From JASHPR01 sp963842355 (lineage in GTDB: Bacteria > Actinomycetota > Actinomycetes > Streptosporangiales > Streptosporangiaceae): a stretch of DNA of 64,000 nt. Both the position numbers and the translations under genes were made by a program. The stretch spans positions 248,001 through 312,000 of the forward strand of contig CAWJGC010000011.1 of assembly GCA_963842355.1 (NCBI GenBank). The letters run 5' to 3'. The notes below the pieces were generated by a model, which saw only the letters and a program-made list of their open reading frames with translations, made no database searches and was not told the DNA's origin. This document shows positions 40,851-50,166 of this stretch, one piece after another (positions within the stretch are counted from its first letter, which is position 1; every line of letters begins with the position of its first letter).

Positions 40851-42083
40851 TTAGCTGACGATCAGGGAGCCCGAGGTCGGCCCCGGCTTGTTCGCCGCTA
40901 TGGCCAGGTGCGCGGCGCCGGGCTGCCATGATGCCACCTGGAGCCTGGTCGTGAAGCTCAGCTCCGCGATCAGCGTGTCGCCGGCGGCGGGCCAGCCGAA
41001 GCCGACCAGGGCATCGCTGCTGACCCAGGTCCCCGGCACGACGGTGAGGCGGCCGCTGGCCGTGGACGCCACGTCGAGCTGCAGGGCCAGCGCCCCGGCA
41101 TCTCCGCCGTTGGTGAAGCTCACCTCGAGGGCCAGGAAATGCCCGTCGGGGCTGAACGCGCCGTTGGCGGCCGAGCTCGCCCCGGGCAGGTCGATCGCGC
41201 TGCGCCGGCCGGTCGCCAGGTTCAGCACCTGGACCTGGCAGAGCGGGGAGCACCGCGCCACCCAGGCGATCTCGCTCGCGCTCGCCGCGATCACGGCGTC
41301 GTAGGCGCGGCCGGCCTGCGGCGCCGCCGGATTCCACAGCAGGTCGGCGGTGGCCCCCGGGCGCTGGGTGGCCGGCGCCAGCAGCAGGCCGCGGTCGGTC
41401 CCCTGGGCGATCACGTAGCCGGCGGGCAGGCTGAGCTGCGGCCCGCGCGGGACACCGGTGGCGCTGACCTCGCGCGCCAGGCCGGCCGCCCTGCTCAGGT
41501 CCGCGCCCGGCGGGTACGTGGTAAGCCACACCGTGTCCGCGTCCGCGCCCGGCGCGACGTCATCGGCGAGGCCGACCTGGGTCACGGATTGCGCCCCGGC
41601 CCCGAGGAAGTAGACCGGCAGCGACGGCCCCGCGCAGTTGCCGCAGCCCGCCTGGGCCGCCGGCCCGGTCAGGTTGGCCTGGACCGCCCACCCGCCCGTG
41701 ACCCGGATGAACTGGTAGCCGGCCGGGTCACGGGGCAGGCCGCCAATGGGCTTCAGGCGGCCGGTCGCGGGCCAGAACCACGCAGGCTGGACCCCGGTGA
41801 CCGGCAGCCGGGCCGTCTGGTCCCAGGGCAGGGTCGGCCCGCTAACCCCGCTGGGCTCGCTGGCCAGCCCGGGCGCCAGGGGACCCGAGCCGGAGGCCGT
41901 CAGCGGCGCCGCGCCGGGCCGACCTGCCTGCGCCGGGTGAGCCGCACCACCTGGGCGACCCGGGTGGCGCGGCAGGTGCGTGACGATCAGGACCGTCGCG
42001 GCCACGAGAACCACGACCGCGGCCAGGCGGCGCGGCCACGGGCTGGGCGGCTTGTCCCCGCCCTGGCCGAGGATGTCATCCAT
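40851..42083 (-). CDS. Membrane-anchored beta-propeller-like protein (unknown function)
   Basis: 410 aa from ATG 42083. One N-terminal membrane anchor (RRLAAVVVLVAATVLIVTHL), a Pro/Gly/Ala-rich linker and an extracytoplasmic domain of repeated beta segments (VWLTTYPPGADLSRAAGLAR; VQVLNLATGRRSAIDLPGAS; GAFSPDGHFLALEVSFTNGG), like TolB/WD40-type propellers. A CGNC pair lies at about 147-150 and a CSPLC pair at about 277-281. Exported-domain role inferred; no enzyme motifs. Convergent with the ligase. Confidence 0.7.
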   Translation of the reverse strand: MDDILGQGGDKPPSPWPRRLAAVVVLVAATVLIVTHLPRHPGRPGGAAHPAQAGRPGAAPLTASGSGPLAPGLASEPSGVSGPTLPWDQTARLPVTGVQPAWFWPATGRLKPIGGLPRDPAGYQFIRVTGGWAVQANLTGPAAQAGCGNCAGPSLPVYFLGAGAQSVTQVGLADDVAPGADADTVWLTTYPPGADLSRAAGLAREVSATGVPRGPQLSLPAGYVIAQGTDRGLLLAPATQRPGATADLLWNPAAPQAGRAYDAVIAASASEIAWVARCSPLCQVQVLNLATGRRSAIDLPGASSAANGAFSPDGHFLALEVSFTNGGDAGALALQLDVASTASGRLTVVPGTWVSSDALVGFGWPAAGDTLIAELSFTTRLQVASWQPGAAHLAIAANKPGPTSGSLIVS

Positions 42084-42167
42084 GGCAGCACCGCCCAGAA
42101 CGCGCCGGTCTCTGCGCCAGGATACGTTCCCGGCCGCCCCGGCGCGGCGACCGAGCGCCAGCCCGTG

Positions 42168-42750
42168 CTAGCCCTGGTCGCCCCGGACGCCGATGCCCGG
42201 TGCGATGACGCGCACATTCAGGAACGCCGACGAGCCCGGGGCGGTGCAGGCCGTCAGGTCCCAGAAGGCATGATCGGCCTGGCGCTGGCCGGGCGGATAG
42301 ACCTGCAGTTCGACAGCCGTGCGCCGCGGCGCTCGGGCAGTTCGAGGTCACCACGTCGCTGTACTCCAGCAGCGCGTAACCGGTGGCGCCCGGGACGAGC
42401 CGGACCGTGCTCGGCGTGACGGCGTTATCCCACCGCGCGGGGTCGCCGAGCCGCTGGCCGCGGCGGCCGATGGCCGATACCCGCGGGAACCCGGACAGGG
42501 TGCACGTGCGGTGGCTGTCGTTGGTGAATTCCAGCGGATAGTAGACCGTGCCGGCGGCGGCGCCCGCCTGGTCCAGTGCCGCCCAGACGCCCAGGTCGGC
42601 CGCGGCGCACGGCCGGGCCCTCGCGGGCGTGACGGATGCGGCCGACGGCGCCGATAAGGCCAGGCCGGCCGAGGACAGGGACGCCGCGCCGCAGGCGGCG
42701 GCAACAGCCACCCCGGCTAGCCTCCGGGCGGCACGGGCAGACACGCTCAT
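42168..42750 (-). pseudogene. Secreted DUF4232 protein, frame-disrupted near 42330
   Basis: From ATG 42750: a Sec-type signal (AGVAVAAACGAASLSSAGLA), then DUF4232 features (PCAAADLGVWAALDQAGAAA; YYPLEFTNDSHRTCTLSGFP; VRLVPGATGYALLEYSDVV) up to SNCP. After a 1-nt change within gagcgccgcggcgc near 42330 the domain continues: ELQVYPPGQRQADHAFWDL, TACTAPGSSAFLNVRVIAP, ending at TAG 42170-42168. Read without correction the frame runs on as Arg/Pro-rich nonsense to 42076. DUF4232 proteins are actinobacterial secreted or lipoprotein beta-sandwich proteins of unknown role. Confidence 0.75.
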
Positions 42751-42868
42751 TGCTCCTCCTCAGGACCGATTCCGGCGAAACGCCAGGTCAGGCTCGGGCC
42801 CGACAACAGGAGATCGGTACACCGGCGCGGCACGTTAGCCCCGGAGACAGACGCGGGCCAGCCTGGCC

Positions 42869-43584
42869 TCATCTCGCGGCACCGGTGTCGTGCAGGTGAC
42901 CGAGCAGGACACGGCCCGCGTGGCGGACGTGCTCGGCCATCGCGGCGCGGGCCGCATCGGGGTCCTTGCGCCCGAGCGCGTCCAGGATCCGGCGGTGCTC
43001 GGTCACGTTGATCGTCTCGATCAGGTCCGCGGAATCGATGGTCTTCCAGACATAGTCCTTCGGGAAGCGCTTCTGCAGGTCGGCGATCATCCGGTCGAGC
43101 AGGCCGTTGCCGCTGACCGCCCGGACGACCCCGTGGAACTCCTCGTTGAGCCGGGTGAGCTGGGTGTTGATGAAGCTGTCCCCGGCCGGCGGGGCGGCGG
43201 GGCGGCGAGCGCCGCCACGATCGACTCCAGCTGCGCCTGCGCCGACTCCAGCGCCGCGGCGTGATCGCCCGAGAACAGGGGCGCGGCCAGCGCCGCGGCG
43301 TAACCCTCGAGCTCGGCGCGCACCTCGTACACCTCGGTCAGCTCGGACAGGGTGATCATCCGGATGCGAGCGCCCTTGTTCGGGACGAGGTCGACCAGGT
43401 TCTGGGCCTGGAGCTTGCGCAGCGCCTCCCGTACCGGCGTCCGGCTCACCCCGAACCGGGCGCAGATCTCCTCCTGCAGGAGATGCGATCCCGGCGCGTA
43501 CGCGCCGTCGAGAATCTCGGCCTCCAGCCGGAACGCGATCTCGTCCGCGTAGCTCGTCAGCGCGATCGGCTGGTCCGGGGGCAT
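42869..43584 (-). pseudogene. GntR/FadR-type regulator of the urocanase operon, frame-disrupted near 43195
   Basis: ATG 43584 follows agaggagtcc. Winged helix about 5-75: IALTSYADEIAFRLEAEILD, GSHLLQEEICARFGVSRTPV, REALRKLQAQNLVDLVPNKG, ARI. The FCD effector domain begins LTEVYEVRAELEGYAAALAA and resumes one frame over after the ggcggggcggcggggcggcg tract: FINTQLTRLNEEFHGVVRAV, INVTEHRRILDALGRKDPDA. One indel restores about 238 aa. FadR-type regulators bind an organic acid and repress a catabolic operon; this one is divergent from such an operon with an operator between them. Confidence 0.83.
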
Positions 43585-43605
43585 CTGGACTCCTCTTGAC
43601 ATTTT

Positions 43606-43619
43606 GTATCCACGGATAC
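43606..43619. promoter_or_regulatory. GntR-type operator gtatccacggatac
   Basis: Perfect 6-bp arms around ac in the divergent gap, 22 bp from the GntR gene start. A TTGACA box (43596-43601) precedes it on the plus strand, so a repressor bound here would block the promoter of the urocanase operon and autoregulate. The TATCC/GGATA half sites are in the size range of FadR-type sites. Confidence 0.65.
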
Positions 43620-43628
43620 GAAGATCTT

Positions 43629-43745
43629 ATGCCAGCCGCGACGGCCGGCCTTGGTCGGCCCGAGCGGATGGCATGCGGGGCAATACCGCGTAGCGATGCC
43701 AGCCGCGACGGCCTGCCCGCCGGCCCGAGCGGATGGCATGCGGGG
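43629..43745. repeat. Tandem pair of ~50-bp palindromic elements
   Basis: Copies 43629-43680 and 43696-43745 share atgccagccgcgacggcc ... ggcccgagcggatggcatg followed by a G-run. Each copy is an imperfect palindrome (ATGCCA...TGGCAT ends, GGCC...GGCC inner), like REP/BIME elements. The pair sits in the 5' leader between the operator and the urocanase ribosome site (aggaggga at 43778-43785). Confidence 0.75.
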
Positions 43746-43785
43746 GGGTCCTGGGGGGTCGTCCCCCCGGGCAGCACAGGAGGGA

Positions 43786-45459
43786 ATGACCGCGGACGCC
43801 ATCCCAGACCGCGCTCCCACCGGAAGGCACCTGTCCTGCCTGGGCTGGGAGCAGGAGGGAGTGCTGCGCTGCCTGCTCAACAACCTGGACCCGGCCGTGG
43901 CCGAGGACCCGGACGCGCTGATCGTCTACGGAGGCCACGGCAAGGCGCTGCGTGACCACGCGGCACTGGAGGCGACCGTCGGCGCGCTGCGCCGCCTGAA
44001 GCGCGACGAGACCCTCATCGTCCAGTCGGGGCGGCCGGTCGCGGTGCTGCCCACGCATCCTGACGCTCCCCGCGCGCTGATCTCGACGGCCATGATCGTC
44101 CCGGCCTGGTCCAGCTACGAGAACTTCTGGGCCTACGAGCAGGCCGGGCTGACGATGTACGGGCAGATGACCGCCGCGGGCTGGTTCTATATCGGGACCC
44201 AGGGCATCCTCGGCTTCACCTACGAGACGTTCGCGGCCATCGCCCGGCAGCACTTCGGCGACCAGATGAACGGGCGGCGGGTCCTCACCGCCGGGCTGGG
44301 CGGCATGGGCGGCGCCCAGGGACGGGGCATCACTTACAACGGCGCCAGCGCGCTGATCGTGGAGGCCGACGAGCGGCGGGCCAGGCGGCGGGCGGACGCC
44401 GGGTGGATCGACCATCTCACCGGCGATTACGCCGAGGCGCTGCGCGTGCTCGACCGGGCGGGCGAACCGGTAGCCGTGGGACTGGTCGGCAACATCGCCG
44501 ACGTCGCGCCGCGCCTGGTCGCGGACGGCGTCCCCTTCGACGTGGCCACCGACCAGACCGCCGCCCACGATCTGCTGCACGGTTATATTCCGGTCGGCTA
44601 CACGGCGGAGGAAGCCGCGCACGCCACGCCCGGCGACCAGGCCTACGCCAAGGCCGTCCGCCGGTCGCTCACCGCCCACATGGGCGCGCTGCTGGCCCTG
44701 CGCGAGCGCGGCACGGTGGTCTTCGAGTACGGCAATAACCTGCGGGCCCAGGCCAGCGACGCCGGCGTCCCCGAGGCTCTCGGCCTGCCCGGCTTCGTCG
44801 CGGCCTACGTGCGGCCGATCCTGTCCCGGGGGATCGGGCCCTACCGGTGGATCTGTCTCAGCGGGGACCAGGCGGACCTGCGGCGGACCGAGGACACGGT
44901 GCTCGACGTGGCCGGAACGCCGGGAATGGCCCGCTGGTTCGAGCGCGCCCGGGCCGACATCGAGCCGCAGGGCCTGCCGGCCCGGATCTGCTGGCTCGGC
45001 CCCGGGCAGCGCGACGCGGCCGGGCTGGCCATCAACCGGCTCGTGCGCGAGGGCGCGATCGGCCCGGTCGCGCTCGGCCGCGACCACATGGACCCGGCCG
45101 CGGTCGCGTCGCCGTCACGGGAGACCGAGGGGATGCTCGACGGCAGCGATGCGATCGCCGACTGGCCGGTGCTGTCGGCCCTGCTCAACGCCGCGCAGGG
45201 GGCCAGTTGGGTGGCGATAGGCAACGGCGGCGGCGTAGGCGTGGGGCGCAGCATCCACTCGGGGATGGTCGTGATCGCCGACGGCTCGGCGCTCGCCGAG
45301 CGGAAGATCCGGCGGGTGTTCTGGACCGATCCCGCGCTCGGCCTCGCCCGCTACGCCGACGCCGGGTATCCCGACGCGATCGATGAGGCCCGCCGGCTGG
45401 GCCTGGACCTGCCGAGCGGCCAGGAAGCAACGCTAGCCCCAGGGAGGCAGGTCCGTTGA
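43786..45459 (+). CDS. Urocanate hydratase family protein
   Basis: 557 aa from ATG 43786 behind caggaggga. Urocanase signatures: LRCLLNNLDPAVAEDPDALI, VYGGHGKALRDHAALEATV, YGQMTAAGWFYIGTQGILGF, GRRVLTAGLGGMGGAQGRGI (NAD Rossmann), FDVATDQTAAHDLLHGYIPV, FEYGNNLRAQ, GLPARICWLGPGQRDAAGLA and ALGRDHMDPAAVASPSRETE. The late loop reads WVAIGNGGGVGVGRSIHSGM where canonical HutU has LHHGGGVGMG, so a His is lost. HutU hydrates urocanate to imidazolonepropionate in the cytosol. Here the usual hutH/hutI partners are absent and hydantoinase-type genes follow, so a modified imidazole-acrylate substrate is plausible. Confidence 0.87.
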   Translation: MTADAIPDRAPTGRHLSCLGWEQEGVLRCLLNNLDPAVAEDPDALIVYGGHGKALRDHAALEATVGALRRLKRDETLIVQSGRPVAVLPTHPDAPRALISTAMIVPAWSSYENFWAYEQAGLTMYGQMTAAGWFYIGTQGILGFTYETFAAIARQHFGDQMNGRRVLTAGLGGMGGAQGRGITYNGASALIVEADERRARRRADAGWIDHLTGDYAEALRVLDRAGEPVAVGLVGNIADVAPRLVADGVPFDVATDQTAAHDLLHGYIPVGYTAEEAAHATPGDQAYAKAVRRSLTAHMGALLALRERGTVVFEYGNNLRAQASDAGVPEALGLPGFVAAYVRPILSRGIGPYRWICLSGDQADLRRTEDTVLDVAGTPGMARWFERARADIEPQGLPARICWLGPGQRDAAGLAINRLVREGAIGPVALGRDHMDPAAVASPSRETEGMLDGSDAIADWPVLSALLNAAQGASWVAIGNGGGVGVGRSIHSGMVVIADGSALAERKIRRVFWTDPALGLARYADAGYPDAIDEARRLGLDLPSGQEATLAPGRQVR

Positions 45460-47592
45460 CGATGCTCGCCGCGACCGGTGACTACCGGCTCAGCGTCGAC
45501 ACCGGCGGGACGTTCACCGACGGGTACGTCACCGGCGGGGACCGCTGCGCCCAGGTGAAGGTGGACACGACGCCGGCCGACCCGACCGAGGGCTTCGCGG
45601 CCTGCGTGGCCGCGGCGGCCGAGGCCATGGGCGAGACGCTGCCCGCGTTCCTGGCCCGGGCGCGCATGGTGCACTTCAGTTCGACCATCGCCACGAACAC
45701 CGTCGTGCAGCGCAGCGGCGCGCACGTCGGCCTCATCGTGACCGCGGGCTGCGAGCGGACACTCTACGGCGGCCCCGACGACGCCGCCCGGCTGTCCGGC
45801 TTCGTGAGTCCCGGGGCGGTCCGCGGCGTGGCGGAAGCGACCGCCGCGGACGGCGCGGTCACCCGGCCGGTCGAGCAGGCCAGCCTGGACACCGCGGTCA
45901 GGGAACTGCTCGAGCTGGGCGTGCACCTGATCGTGATCAGCTTCGCCGGCGCTCACCTCAACCCGGCGAACGAGAACGCGGCCAAGGCGCTGGTCGAGGC
46001 GTCCTACCCGCGGCACTACCTGGGCGCGATCCCGCTGGTGCTTTCCTCGCAGCTGTCCCTGCACGCTGGCGACCACGGCCGGACGGCGCTCGCGGTCGCC
46101 AACGCCTACCTGCATCCCGCCCTGGCCCGCAGCCTGTACAAGGCCGACGACCGGCTGCGGAGCCAGAAGTTCCGCTACCCGCTGCTCGTGATCAACACCG
46201 ACGGGTCGAGCACCCGGGTGGCCAAGACCCGTGCCATCGACACGTTCAACTCCGGGCCGAGCGCGGGCGTGCTCGGCGCGGCGATCGTCGCGGCCGCGCA
46301 GCAGGCCGCCCACGTGGTGACGTTCGACGTCGGCGGCACGACCACCGACGTGGCCTACATCAGCGGCGGCGTGCCGCCCCGGGCCGGCCGCACCGCCTTC
46401 GGCGAGGTGACGGTGCCGCACCCCTCGGTCGACCTGTGGTCGTTCGGCCTGGGCGGCGGGTCGGTGATCCAGGCCGGGCCCGACGGCCTGACCGTGGGCC
46501 CGCACAGCGCCGGCGCCGTGCCCGGCCCCGCCTGCTTCGGGCTCGGCGGCGTCGATCTGACCCCCACGGACGTATGGCTCGCGCTCGGCTACCTCGAGCC
46601 CGGGGAGTTCCTGTCCGGGCGCCGCCGGCTGGACCCGGCCTGCGCCGCGGCCGCGCTCGGCCCGGTCGCCGAGCGGCTGGGCTGCGACACCGACCAGGCC
46701 GCGCTGGCCGCGCTGGCCGCCATCCACGCGGAGCTGGCCGGGCACCTGCGGGCGTGGGCCTCGCGCACCACGGGCCTGAGCGGAACGGCCGCAGGCAGCA
46801 CGGCCGCAGGCAGCACGGGCGCAGGCAGCACGGGCGCAGGCAGCACGGGCGCAGGCAGCACGGGCGCAGGCAGCACGGGCGCGGCGCACGGGCCCGCACG
46901 ACCGGTGGCTGTACTGCTACGGCGGCGGAGGCGGCCTGCTGGCGGTGCCCGCCGCGTCCGCCCTCGGCATCGACCGGGTGATGGTCTTCCCGCAGAGCGC
47001 GGTGTTCTCGGCCTTCGGCGGGGGGCTGCTGCCCGTTGCGCACAGCTACCACGCGGCCGTGCCCGACGTCGGCGACGCCGGGCCGGTCAGCCAGGCGCTC
47101 GGCGCGATCGTCGACCGGGCGCGGCGGGACCTGCGCGCGGAGGGCGTCACGATCACCGGCGAGGTGCTCGCGTCGGTGGCGCTGCACGACTTCGCCGGGC
47201 GCCAGGCCGCCGCGGCACTGCCGTTCCTGCAGCTGGCGGACGATCCGGCCGCGGCCGTGGTGGCGCTGCCCGGCTCCGGCCCGGGGCGGCTCGCCGTCTC
47301 GATCCGGGCCGCGGGCACCCCGCGGCTCCGGGCGGCCGGATTGGCCGGCGGCGCGGCCCGGGCCGGCGCCGGGCCGGGACGCCGGACGGTCAGGTTCGCG
47401 GGCGGGATCCAGGAGGTGCCGGTGTCCGGCGGCCTCGGGCGGCCGCACGCCCCGCCGGTGCCGGGCCCGGCGTTCCTGGAGGCGCCGGACACCACCGTGT
47501 TCGTGCCCGCCGGCTGGACCGCCGAGTTCGACGCGCTCGGCTACGGGCTGCTGCACAGGCAGATGTCCGAGGGGCAGGTGGAGCGTGCCTGA
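45456..47592 (+). pseudogene. HyuA/AcxA-type hydantoinase/carboxylase subunit, frame-disrupted near 46890
   Basis: TTG 45456 overlaps the urocanase stop (ATG 45462 is an alternative). N-terminal hydantoinase A / oxoprolinase features: YRLSVDTGGTFTDGYVTGGD, MVHFSSTIATNTVVQRSGAH, NTDGSSTRVAKTRAIDTFNS, GPSAGVLGAAIVAAAQQ, VTFDVGGTTTDVAYISGGV, GLGGGSVIQAGPDG, GAVPGPACFGLGG. After a 15-bp tandem repeat the protein continues one frame over: DRWLYCYGGGGGLLAVPAAS, VFPQSAVFSAFGGGLLPVAH, to GLLHRQMSEGQVERA. These ATP-binding subunits activate a carbonyl by phosphorylation in hydantoinases and acetone/acetophenone carboxylases. Confidence 0.8.
46791..46880 (+). repeat. 15-bp in-frame tandem repeat (six units) inside HyuA gene
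   Basis: gcaggcagcacggg(c) units from 46791 to 46880 (first unit ends gcc) encode A-G-S-T-G repeats. The array interrupts the segment that should lead into DRWLYCYGGGGG, right where the reading frame changes, suggesting slippage. Confidence 0.9.
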
Positions 47593-48031
47593 TTTCCGTG
47601 TCACCGAGTACCTCGCCATCGACACCGGCGGCGAGCGCTGGAAGTGCGTGCGGTGCGCGGCGGACCTGGGGCTGGCCCGGCGCAACTACAAGGAGGGCTG
47701 CCTGGTCGCTGAGCGGGACCCGACGGACGTGCACCCGCCCCGGGTGGACGGGCCGTACACCTTCGCCCCCGATCCGGCCTGGTGCCGACTGCTCGAGTTC
47801 TACTGCCCGGGATGCCTGGTACTGGTCGAGGTGGAGTACCTGCCGCCGGGGCATCCGATCACCCATGACATCGAGATCGACGTCGACGCGCTGAAGGCGT
47901 CGGTCCGCGACGGAGGGTCGGTGAGCGAGCCGAAGGGGCGCGGCGCTGCCTGGACTGAGGAGCGAGGAACGAGCGACGAGGGAAGGCGGCGCCTCGACGG
48001 CGCCCCGGAGGCGAGCGAGGAAGCACAGTGA
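47585..48031 (+). CDS. Acetone carboxylase gamma-subunit-like small Cys-rich protein
   Basis: 148 aa from GTG 47585 (8-nt overlap with the HyuA stop). VTEYLAIDTGGERWKCVRCA, NYKEGCLVAERDP, YTFAPDPAWCRLLEFYCPGC and VEVEYLPPGHPITHDIEIDV match the AcxC/Apc2-type gamma subunit; its CxxC and CPGC pairs probably bind zinc. The subunit joins HyuA- and HyuB-like subunits in carboxylase complexes. The domain ends about residue 110; the remaining tail (SEPKGRGAAWTEERGTSD onward) is translated leader repeat, whose last base pairs overlap the next start (GTGA). Confidence 0.85.
   Translation: MPDFRVTEYLAIDTGGERWKCVRCAADLGLARRNYKEGCLVAERDPTDVHPPRVDGPYTFAPDPAWCRLLEFYCPGCLVLVEVEYLPPGHPITHDIEIDVDALKASVRDGGSVSEPKGRGAAWTEERGTSDEGRRRLDGAPEASEEAQ
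47921..48027 (+). repeat. Leader repeat copy 2 (upstream of second HyuA, translated)
   Basis: Starts gtgagcgagccgaaggggcg, continues ctgcctggactgaggagcga, then gggaaggcggcgcctcgac and gccccggaggcgagcgagg, and stops at the GTG of the next gene. Aligns with the module at 29695-29590 (minus strand) over its whole length with a few gaps. Here it is in frame with the upstream gene. Confidence 0.8.
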
Positions 48032-50166
48032 CCGGGACCATCGACATCGACATCGGCGGCACGTTCACCGACTGCTTCGCGCAGGTCGGCACCCGCGTCG
48101 CCTGGTGTAAGACCCGCACCACCGGCTACGACCTCAGCCGCGGCATGCTGCAGGCGATCGACGAGGCGGCCAGCCGGCTGGGCCTGGCCACGGCGGACCT
48201 GCTGGGCCAGGCCGACATCATCAGGTACTCCACCACGCTCGCCCTCAACAGCCTGCTCGAGCGCAACGGGCCCAAGCTCGGCTACATCACCACCGAGGGG
48301 TTCGAGGACCACCTGCTGATCGGCCGGGGCAGCCAGTGGTCGGACGGGCTCAGCATCAAGGAGCAGCGCAACGTCGGCCGGGCCCGCAAGCCGCGCCCGC
48401 TGGTCGAGCGGGAGGCGATGGTCGGGGTCAAGGAGCGGGTGGACCATCGCGGCCGCGAGGTCCGCCCGCTCGACGAGGAGGACTTCCTGCGCAAGCTGGA
48501 CTACCTCGTGGACCAGGGGGTCCGCGGCTTCGTCGTCTGCCTGCTGTGGTCGCACGTCAACCCGGCCCACGAGCAGCGGATCCGCGAGCTGATCGAGCTG
48601 GAGTACGGGGAGACCTACCTCGGTCACACCCCGGTGTTCCTGTCCAGCGAGAACTCCCCGCGGCGGCTGGAGTACACCCGGGGCACGACCACGCTGCTCA
48701 ACGCCTACCTGCACACCTCGATGTACGACGAGCTGTCCGGCATCGGCCAGCGGCTGCGCGCCGGCGGCTACCGGGCCCCGCTGATCATGGTGCACAACAC
48801 CGGCGGGATGGCCTCGGTGCTCCGCTCCTCGGCCATCCAGACGTTCTCCGGCGGGCCGGTCGCCGGGCTCATGGGGGGCGCGTACCTCGGCCGTGCCTAC
48901 GGCTTCGGCAACGTCGTGGTCACCGACATGGGCGGAACGAGCTTCGACATCGGGCTGATCGTCTCCGGCAGCACGCGGTTCTACCAGCTCGCCCCCACCA
49001 TCGACCACTGGCTGGTCGACGCGACCATGCTGGACACCCACTCGATCGGGGCCGGCGGCGGCTCGATCGCGCGGATCAATGCCGACGTCGGCGGCCGGCT
49101 CGAGGTGGGCCCGGAGAGCGCCGGGTCGATGCCGGGGCCGGCCTGCTACGGCCAGGGCGGCCGCGAGCCGACGGTCACCGACGCCGACCTGGTCCTCGGC
49201 TACGTCAACCCGGAGCGCTTCAACGGCGGCCGCCTGCCGATCAGCGCCGCCCGCGCCGAGCGGGCGCTGGACCGGATCGCCGGGCCGCTCGGGCTCTCGG
49301 CGACCGACGCGGCCATGCTGGTCAAGCAGATCGTCGATGCGCACATGGGCGCGGTCATCCACAAGGAGACCGTGCTGAAGGGCTACGACCCGCGGGAGTT
49401 CGTGATCTTCGCTGCGGGCGGCGCCGGCCCCCTGCATGCCTGCGGCTACGCGGAGGCGGCCGGGATGACCCGGGTCGTGATCTTCCCGTTCGCCCCGATC
49501 TTCTGCGCCTACGGCTCGTCCACCATGGACGTGCTGCACGTCTACGAGAGGTCGGCGCACTTCACCTTGTTCGACGGCAATACCGGAGCGTGGCTCGAGG
49601 ACACGGGCGGCTTCAACGCGGTCGTCGACTCGCTCGCCGCGCAGGCCGTCCGTGACTTCTCCGGTGAGGGCCTCGACGCCACGGCGGTCGAGTACGCGCT
49701 CGAGCTCGACATGAAGTTCGGCGGGCAGCTCAACGTCAAGCGGGTCGCCGCGCCCTCGGTACGCCTGGCCGGGCCGGAGGACGTGCGGCGGCTCTACCAG
49801 GCTTTCGAGGTCGAGTACTCAGAGGCGTACAGCGCGCTGGGGCTGAACCCCGGCGCCGGGGTGGAGATCGACGCGCTGGTGCTCAAGGCCAGGCTCCGGC
49901 AGCGGCCCGCCGCGCCGCCCGCGCCCGAACGGCCGGCGGCCGGGCCGGCCTCGCTCGGCGTCCGGCCCGCGGTCTGGGAACTCGGCGCGGGGGCGGTCGA
50001 CACGCCGGTGTTCGAGGCCGCGGCGCTGCCCGGGGGAACCAAGATCGACGGCCCGGCGCTGGTGGAGGCCGAGACGACGACGACGGCCGTGGCGCCGGGC
50101 TGGACCCTCGTGGTCGACGAGCGGTCGGCCTTCATCCTCACCCACACCCACGGGGAGGGATTATGA
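48028..50166 (+). CDS. HyuA-type (acetone/acetophenone carboxylase beta-like) subunit
   Basis: 712 aa from GTG 48028. TIDIDIGGTFTDCFAQVG, IIRYSTTLALNSLLERNGPK, TTEGFEDHLLIGRGSQW, NTGGMASVLRSSAIQTFSGG, VVVTDMGGTSFDIGLIVSGS, SIGAGGGSIARINADVG, SMPGPACYGQGG and FAAGGAGPLHACGYAEAAG: hydantoinase A / oxoprolinase family with complete actin-like ATPase motifs. EQRNVGRARKPRPLVEREAM is typical of acetone-carboxylase-type members. Distinct from the first HyuA, so the complex has two non-identical HyuA subunits. Its stop overlaps hyuB (ATGA). Confidence 0.9.
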   Translation: MTGTIDIDIGGTFTDCFAQVGTRVAWCKTRTTGYDLSRGMLQAIDEAASRLGLATADLLGQADIIRYSTTLALNSLLERNGPKLGYITTEGFEDHLLIGRGSQWSDGLSIKEQRNVGRARKPRPLVEREAMVGVKERVDHRGREVRPLDEEDFLRKLDYLVDQGVRGFVVCLLWSHVNPAHEQRIRELIELEYGETYLGHTPVFLSSENSPRRLEYTRGTTTLLNAYLHTSMYDELSGIGQRLRAGGYRAPLIMVHNTGGMASVLRSSAIQTFSGGPVAGLMGGAYLGRAYGFGNVVVTDMGGTSFDIGLIVSGSTRFYQLAPTIDHWLVDATMLDTHSIGAGGGSIARINADVGGRLEVGPESAGSMPGPACYGQGGREPTVTDADLVLGYVNPERFNGGRLPISAARAERALDRIAGPLGLSATDAAMLVKQIVDAHMGAVIHKETVLKGYDPREFVIFAAGGAGPLHACGYAEAAGMTRVVIFPFAPIFCAYGSSTMDVLHVYERSAHFTLFDGNTGAWLEDTGGFNAVVDSLAAQAVRDFSGEGLDATAVEYALELDMKFGGQLNVKRVAAPSVRLAGPEDVRRLYQAFEVEYSEAYSALGLNPGAGVEIDALVLKARLRQRPAAPPAPERPAAGPASLGVRPAVWELGAGAVDTPVFEAAALPGGTKIDGPALVEAETTTTAVAPGWTLVVDERSAFILTHTHGEGL

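Noticed and set aside
45456..47894. 812-codon frame through the first HyuA
   Set aside because: After the AGSTG repeats the text becomes Arg/Gly-rich; the HyuA domain continues in another frame to 47592.
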